Positions 58,897 through 64,000 of a stretch of DNA of 64,000 nucleotides are shown here, piece after piece. Made by a program: the position numbers and the translations under genes. The notes under the pieces were generated by a model that was not told the DNA's origin, searched no databases, and saw only the letters and a list, made by a program, of their open reading frames with translations. Where the stretch lies: contig NZ_CP014835.1 of NCBI RefSeq assembly GCF_001598035.1, positions 1,711,001 to 1,775,000 of the forward strand, written 5' to 3'. This DNA comes from Streptococcus halotolerans (GTDB lineage: Bacteria > Bacillota > Bacilli > Lactobacillales > Streptococcaceae). How positions within the stretch are numbered: position 1 is the stretch's first letter; every line of letters begins with the position of its first letter.

Positions 58897-60792
58897 ATGA
58901 CACGTTTACAAGATGACTTTTTTGAAGCCGTTAATGGTGAATGGGAAAAAACAGCTGTTATCCCTGAGGACAAACCTCGTACAGGTGGTTTCTCAGATTT
59001 GGCTGATGAGATTGAAGACCTCATGTTAGAAACGACTGATGAGTGGCTAGCAGGAAACAATCTTCCAGACGATGCTATTTTGGCTAATTTTGTTAAATTC
59101 CACAAATTAGTGGCTGACTACGATGCGCGTGAAGCAGCAGGAACAGAACCTGTTCAAGCGCTCATTGAGGAGTATCACGGCTTAACTTCGTTTGCGGAGT
59201 TTGCCAAACAAATGGGTACCTACGAGATGGAAGGCAAACCCAATCTCTTGCCATTTGGTGTAGCCCCAGACTTCATGGATGCCCAAACCAATGCTCTTTG
59301 GGCACAAGCGCCAAGTCTTATCTTACCAGATACAACCTACTACACTGAAGGTAATGAAAAAGGCAAAGAGTTGTTAGCCCTATGGCGCCAATCACAAGAA
59401 GCTTTGCTACCTAAATTTGGCTTCTCAGCTGATGCCATCAAAGATATGCTCGACAAGATGCTTGATTTGGATGCCAAATTAGCCAAGTATGTTCTTTCAA
59501 GCGAGGAGTCAGCTGAGTATGTGAAACTCTATCATCCTTATGACTGGGAGGAGTTCACTAAATTAGCTCCAGAATTGCCTTTAGATAAGATCTTTACAGA
59601 GATTCTTGGTCAAGTTCCAGATAAGGTTATCGTACCAGAAGAGCGTTTCTGGACCGAATTTGCTGCGACGTATTATTCTGAAGAAAATTGGGAATGGCTC
59701 AAGGCAGAGTTGGTGTATAGCGCAGCTAACGCCTTCAATTCTTACTTAACCGATGAGATTCGTGTGCTTTCAGGTGTTTACAGTCGTGCTTTGTCAGGGA
59801 CTCCACAAGCAATGGATAAGAAAAAAGCCGCTTACTATCTCGCTCAAGGATCATTCAACCAAGCCTTAGGACTTTGGTATGCTGGAGAGAAATTCTCACC
59901 AGAAGCTAAAGCAGATGTGGAAGCTAAAGTGGCAACCATGATTGATGTTTACAAAGATCGTTTATCCAACAACACTTGGTTGCAAAAAGAAACCATTGAT
60001 AAGGCTATTACCAAGTTAAACGTCATTACGCCACACATCGGTTATCCAGAAAAATTACCAGAAACCTATGCTAAAAAAGTGATTGATGAAAACCTATCAT
60101 TAGTGGAAAATGCTGAGAACTTGGCGAAAATTTCAATCGCACATTCTTGGAGTAAGTGGAATAAGCCTGTTGACCGCGACGAATGGCACATGCCAGCTCA
60201 CATGGTGAATGCCTACTACGATCCACAACAGAACCAAATTGTCTTTCCAGCAGCCATTTTACAAGCGCCGTTTTATAGCTTAGAGCAATCCTCATCAGCT
60301 AACTATGGAGGGATTGGAGCGGTTATCGCTCACGAAATTTCACACGCTTTTGATACCAATGGTGCTTCCTTTGATGAACACGGTAGTCTCAACAATTGGT
60401 GGACTGAAGAAGATTATGCAGCCTTTAAAGAGCGTACGGATAAAGTCGTTGAGCAGTTTGATGGCATTGATTTCGCTGGTGGTAAGACCAATGGGAAATT
60501 AACCGTATCTGAAAATGTGGCAGACCTTGGTGGACTTGCAGCCGCACTTGAAGCAGCTAAGAAAGACAATGACTTCTCAGCTGAAGACTACTTCACTAAC
60601 TTTGCGACTATCTGGCGCATGAAGGCTCGCGAAGAGTACATGCAACTTTTACTGTCAATTGACGTACACGCTCCAGGGAAACTCCGCACCAATGTCCAAT
60701 TACCAAACTTTGACGACTTCTTTACAACATTTGATGTCAAAGAAGGCGATGGCATGTGGCGTGAGCCAGCAGACCGTGTAGTGATTTGGTAA
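58897..60792 (+). CDS. pepO: M13-family neutral endopeptidase PepO
   Basis: 631 residues from the ATG at 58897 behind AAAGGAG. The zinc site HEISH (AVIAHEISHAFD), the third ligand in ENVADLGG and the NAYYDPQQNQIVFPAA substrate segment are all present, as in neprilysin-type enzymes. No signal peptide is visible, as in lactococcal PepO, though streptococcal PepO is also found outside cells. It cleaves oligopeptides. It stands alone with a terminator. Confidence 0.95.
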   Translation: MTRLQDDFFEAVNGEWEKTAVIPEDKPRTGGFSDLADEIEDLMLETTDEWLAGNNLPDDAILANFVKFHKLVADYDAREAAGTEPVQALIEEYHGLTSFAEFAKQMGTYEMEGKPNLLPFGVAPDFMDAQTNALWAQAPSLILPDTTYYTEGNEKGKELLALWRQSQEALLPKFGFSADAIKDMLDKMLDLDAKLAKYVLSSEESAEYVKLYHPYDWEEFTKLAPELPLDKIFTEILGQVPDKVIVPEERFWTEFAATYYSEENWEWLKAELVYSAANAFNSYLTDEIRVLSGVYSRALSGTPQAMDKKKAAYYLAQGSFNQALGLWYAGEKFSPEAKADVEAKVATMIDVYKDRLSNNTWLQKETIDKAITKLNVITPHIGYPEKLPETYAKKVIDENLSLVENAENLAKISIAHSWSKWNKPVDRDEWHMPAHMVNAYYDPQQNQIVFPAAILQAPFYSLEQSSSANYGGIGAVIAHEISHAFDTNGASFDEHGSLNNWWTEEDYAAFKERTDKVVEQFDGIDFAGGKTNGKLTVSENVADLGGLAAALEAAKKDNDFSAEDYFTNFATIWRMKAREEYMQLLLSIDVHAPGKLRTNVQLPNFDDFFTTFDVKEGDGMWREPADRVVIW

Positions 60793-60810
60793 ATCATTAG
60801 CTTACAAATC

Positions 60811-60842
60811 AGCACCCTAATCTTATGATTAAGGTGCTTTTT
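60811..60842 (+). terminator. Terminator after pepO
   Basis: AGCACCCTAATC pairs with GATTAAGGTGCT around TTAT, followed by TTTTT. Confidence 0.85.
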
Positions 60843-61051
60843 GCACGACAAAAAACCAGACATGACTGTCTGGCTTAGGAGATTATGAAAAAGTTTTAGG
60901 ATGGCTATATTGTAGGACACGATGCTTAAAAAAAGCTTAACTGCCCAAAAATCTTAACAAATTAGCTTTCCGGATGTTTTCAGTAATCGTATCAGGAGTT
61001 TTCTAACGTATTATGGTATGATGAGAATAAGAAAACGAGTGAGGTGATGTT

Positions 61052-61942
61052 ATGAAAAAAGCTTTGTTGGTTGTCAACCCAAGTGCAGGTGGTGAAAAAG
61101 CCCAAGAATTTCAAGAAGCTGCCCTAAAAAAATTAGAATCCTACTTTGATGAGGTAGAGGTTAAAGAGACCCAAAAGGGTGGTGATGCGCGTGATTTTGC
61201 AACAGCAGCTGCCAAAGAAAAGATAGACAGTGTGTTTGTCATGGGTGGGGATGGTACGGTTAACGAAGGCATTAGTGGTTTGGCAGAGCAAGACTACCGT
61301 CCAAAATTTGGCTTTTTCCCACTAGGTACGGTCAATGATTTAGCACGCGCTTTGAATATGCCCATCGATCCTCAAGAGGCTATCGATAAACTTGATTTTG
61401 AGCAAACTAAATCTTTGGACATTGGCAAAATCAATGATCACTACTTTATGAATGTTATTGCTATCGGGTCGATTCCTGAAGCTGTTCGTGATGTTTCAGT
61501 TGAAGAAAAGACGAAATTCGGCAAGATGGCCTACCTTATCTCAGGACTTAAGAGGATTGCTCAAAATGAGAACTATGATTTTGAACTTGATGTTGATGGT
61601 GAACATATCTCAGTTAAGTCGACAACACTTTTAGTTGGATTGACAAATTCTATCGGTGGTCATGAGAATTTCCTACCCGATGCGAAAGTTGATGATGGTC
61701 TTTTGCACCTGGTCTATCTCAAAGATACTAATATGTTAGAATCTTTTCAGGCAGTCCCTGGTCTAGCCAAGGGAGTTACCGACTCTAATCAAAGCATTGG
61801 CTATCGTACCTTTACTGAGGCTCACATTGCTTTGAAAAATGCAGCGTCTTTGGGAACCAATGTTGATGGAGATGAGGGTAGCGACTTACCAGTTGATGTT
61901 ACCATTTTGCCATCACACTTAACCGTTTATAGCGGAAAATAA
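61052..61942 (+). CDS. Diacylglycerol/lipid kinase, DagK (YegS/DgkB) family
   Basis: A 296-residue cytoplasmic lipid kinase. The nucleotide-binding motif MGGDGTVNEGISGL, the GTVNDLARALN loop and the C-terminal GTNVDGDEG segment identify the family, which phosphorylates diacylglycerol so that it returns to phospholipid synthesis. GTGAGGTGAT precedes the start. Its terminator is strong. Confidence 0.92.
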   Translation: MKKALLVVNPSAGGEKAQEFQEAALKKLESYFDEVEVKETQKGGDARDFATAAAKEKIDSVFVMGGDGTVNEGISGLAEQDYRPKFGFFPLGTVNDLARALNMPIDPQEAIDKLDFEQTKSLDIGKINDHYFMNVIAIGSIPEAVRDVSVEEKTKFGKMAYLISGLKRIAQNENYDFELDVDGEHISVKSTTLLVGLTNSIGGHENFLPDAKVDDGLLHLVYLKDTNMLESFQAVPGLAKGVTDSNQSIGYRTFTEAHIALKNAASLGTNVDGDEGSDLPVDVTILPSHLTVYSGK

Positions 61943-61943
61943 C

Positions 61944-61987
61944 AAAAAAACTCATTTGGTTTCGCTGAAACCAGATGAGTTTTTTTA
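61944..61987 (+). terminator. Terminator after the lipid kinase gene
   Basis: AAAAAAACTCAT-TGGTTT pairs with GAAACCA-ATGAGTTTTTTT around a short GCT loop. It lies 2 bases before a BOX-like repeat. Confidence 0.9.
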
Positions 61988-61989
61988 GG

Positions 61990-62087
61990 CTTGAAAAGCA
62001 AAAGCAGATTAGGCGATGCCGACACAGATAAAACTGACGGTCATCAAATCCAGTCAATAAGGTCTGTTTTTGATTTTCGAAGCGTAT
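61990..62087 (-). repeat. BOX-like intergenic repeat, copy 4 (inverted)
   Basis: On the minus strand it begins ATACGCTTCGAAAATCAAAA and ends CTAATCTGCTTTTGCTTTTC. It lies between the converging lipid kinase and DUF975 genes. Confidence 0.65.
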
Positions 62088-62104
62088 GAAGCGTATTGAG
62101 TATC

Positions 62105-62923
62105 TTAGTGTACATCAAAGGGCGATCCTTGGGTAAGGATGGCTCCATCTTCCGTAGTTGCAGCATCCTTTTGTTCTAGTAGGTATTGGTAATACACTGA
62201 CCGAGTCGTCGTGAAGTAAGGCAAGAGGTAGATTGAAATCAGACCAAAAGTGAGTATCCCAAGGAAAAACCAACCGATAAAACTCAAATAAAGTTTGAAT
62301 AGTTCAAAAATATGACCTTTCATCAGTTGCTTGCTTTCTTTGATAGCTGCTAACGGTCCTTGGTAACGATTTTGAGCCACTTGGTCATAAATGATAAATT
62401 CTGTTTGCGAGTATTGCATAGATTTCCAGATGCTGAGAACAGCACCTAAGAGGAACAAAATGAAGCCAACTAGGATGATGACCAGTTCTACGCCGCCCAT
62501 GTTAGTACGGTTAGAAACTGCTGCAAGAGGAATACCTATCATTAGCCCTAAGCCTAATCCCAAAAGGATTGCCCATGGTAGTAGTAATAGGTTACGAACA
62601 AGAAGTGTTATCAATAATTTAGGGAAACGACTGCCAGAAAAACTTTGCGTTAAATCCCCAAATTCAACAGATTTGCGTTGTTGACGAACCACTTCCAGCA
62701 TCGTATAGAGAGCTGAGATGGTAAAGAAGGCCAATAAAAAAGTTACTAAAGTGGGAAACGTCACAGCAATACTCGATTCTGATCCGCTAGTGTCACTGAA
62801 ACTTTCTCTAAAAGAAACACTAATGTTAACGATGGATAAAATAATCGGTAGTGTAAAGAGAGCGTACTTACCAGGCAGATTTTTCAAGAGTGCCTTAGCT
62901 TGTTGTTTGATACTTGTTATCAT
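62105..62923 (-). CDS. DUF975 family membrane protein
   Basis: 272 residues from the ATG at 62923, set by GGAGTC upstream. About six hydrophobic segments; the N-terminal MITSIKQQAKALLKNLPGKY and the middle LITLLVRNLLLLPWAILLGLG are typical of DUF975. The segment QYSQTEFIIYD is a family hallmark. Function unknown. It is oriented toward the lipid kinase gene and diverges from tgt. Confidence 0.8.
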   Translation of the reverse strand: MITSIKQQAKALLKNLPGKYALFTLPIILSIVNISVSFRESFSDTSGSESSIAVTFPTLVTFLLAFFTISALYTMLEVVRQQRKSVEFGDLTQSFSGSRFPKLLITLLVRNLLLLPWAILLGLGLGLMIGIPLAAVSNRTNMGGVELVIILVGFILFLLGAVLSIWKSMQYSQTEFIIYDQVAQNRYQGPLAAIKESKQLMKGHIFELFKLYLSFIGWFFLGILTFGLISIYLLPYFTTTRSVYYQYLLEQKDAATTEDGAILTQGSPFDVH

Positions 62924-63187
62924 AAAAGACTCCAATCTAAAAGGGTGTTATGGAACTGTTGAGCACATTATAACATAAGATAAAATACGTGAAAAATGTT
63001 TTCATCAGAAAATCCCTGAGCATTAGATCAAAAAGCAGATTTTTTAGTAGAAGTAACTGACACAAAACGCTTTATTTGGTAAAATAGCATAGCTGACTTG
63101 TTATGGTGCAGGGTGAGAGGATTGCGATCGCCATTTTGGGCATTCTAAATCATAGCTCATCCCTAGGACTGTCTTTTCTAGTAAATT

Positions 63188-63201
63188 AATACTCAATGAG
63201 T
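63188..63201 (-). repeat. Possible BOX end fragment
   Basis: AATACTCAATGAG is the reverse complement of the CATTGAGTATT end shared by the BOX-like copies; only about 13 bases remain, so chance is possible. Confidence 0.25.
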
Positions 63202-63211
63202 AACACAATAA

Positions 63212-64000
<789 letters not shown>

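Overview
The window is low-GC Firmicutes DNA and almost certainly comes from a pyogenic-group Streptococcus; I do not name a species. The evidence is a streptococcal housekeeping set (rarA, prmA, rsmE, rel, dtd, pepO, dagK, tgt), many PTS sugar operons, an Rgg-type regulator, an LPXTG-anchored ectonucleotidase, a 6S RNA gene next to rarA, and intergenic repeats that look like streptococcal BOX elements.

Layout. 1-778 is the cut-off end of an IS3-family insertion sequence. 779-8320 is an AT-rich accessory block: a two-component system with a membrane-less kinase, a MacB/FtsX-type ABC transporter, an MFS exporter and an Rgg regulator. It ends at the 3' side of a tRNA-Lys gene, where islands often integrate. 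8361-13981 is core: tRNA-Lys, 6S RNA, rarA, an acetyltransferase, a DUF3013 protein, a GIY-YIG protein, prmA and rsmE. 14638-29397 is mostly sugar uptake: an alpha-glucoside PTS with a GH4 6-phospho-glucosidase and RpiR regulator, a maltose/glucose PTS under a MalR-like operator, then an exonuclease-family protein, a P-loop kinase, an M42 peptidase, nrdI, and a sucrose PTS/hydrolase/LacI set. 29887-34353 holds the cell-wall nucleotidase and a HAD/DUF1349/VOC operon. 34645-41161 holds rel, dtd, pckA and glycerate kinase. 41328-46584 is the trehalose locus with an embedded acetyltransferase, followed by an organophosphate antiporter (47259-48596).

49007-58724 is the most unusual part, a defence-like island. 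A small methyltransferase-type protein carries an AdoMet motif I but no NPPY. It lies directly upstream of a 1449-residue protein with a DUF4145-like region, a possible GIY-YIG-like nuclease, an SF2 helicase and an NPPY methylase with a degenerate motif I. A leftover copy of that gene's 3' end lies just downstream, which suggests that the target-recognition end was swapped. A 1458-residue SF1 helicase with a C-terminal Vsr/DUF559-like nuclease follows. The window closes with core genes pepO, dagK, a DUF975 membrane protein and a truncated tgt.

How it fits together. Several PTS permeases (14638 and 25377) lack a IIA domain and may borrow it from the IIA-bearing MalT or TreP proteins encoded nearby. 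CcpA-type cre sites precede the alpha-glucoside, trehalose and pckA genes, which suggests coordinated carbon control. Four BOX-like repeats (41206, 46731, 54206, 61990) and two related long-hairpin terminators (29822, 46622) are scattered through the intergenic DNA. All functional calls come from reading the sequence; no database search was run.
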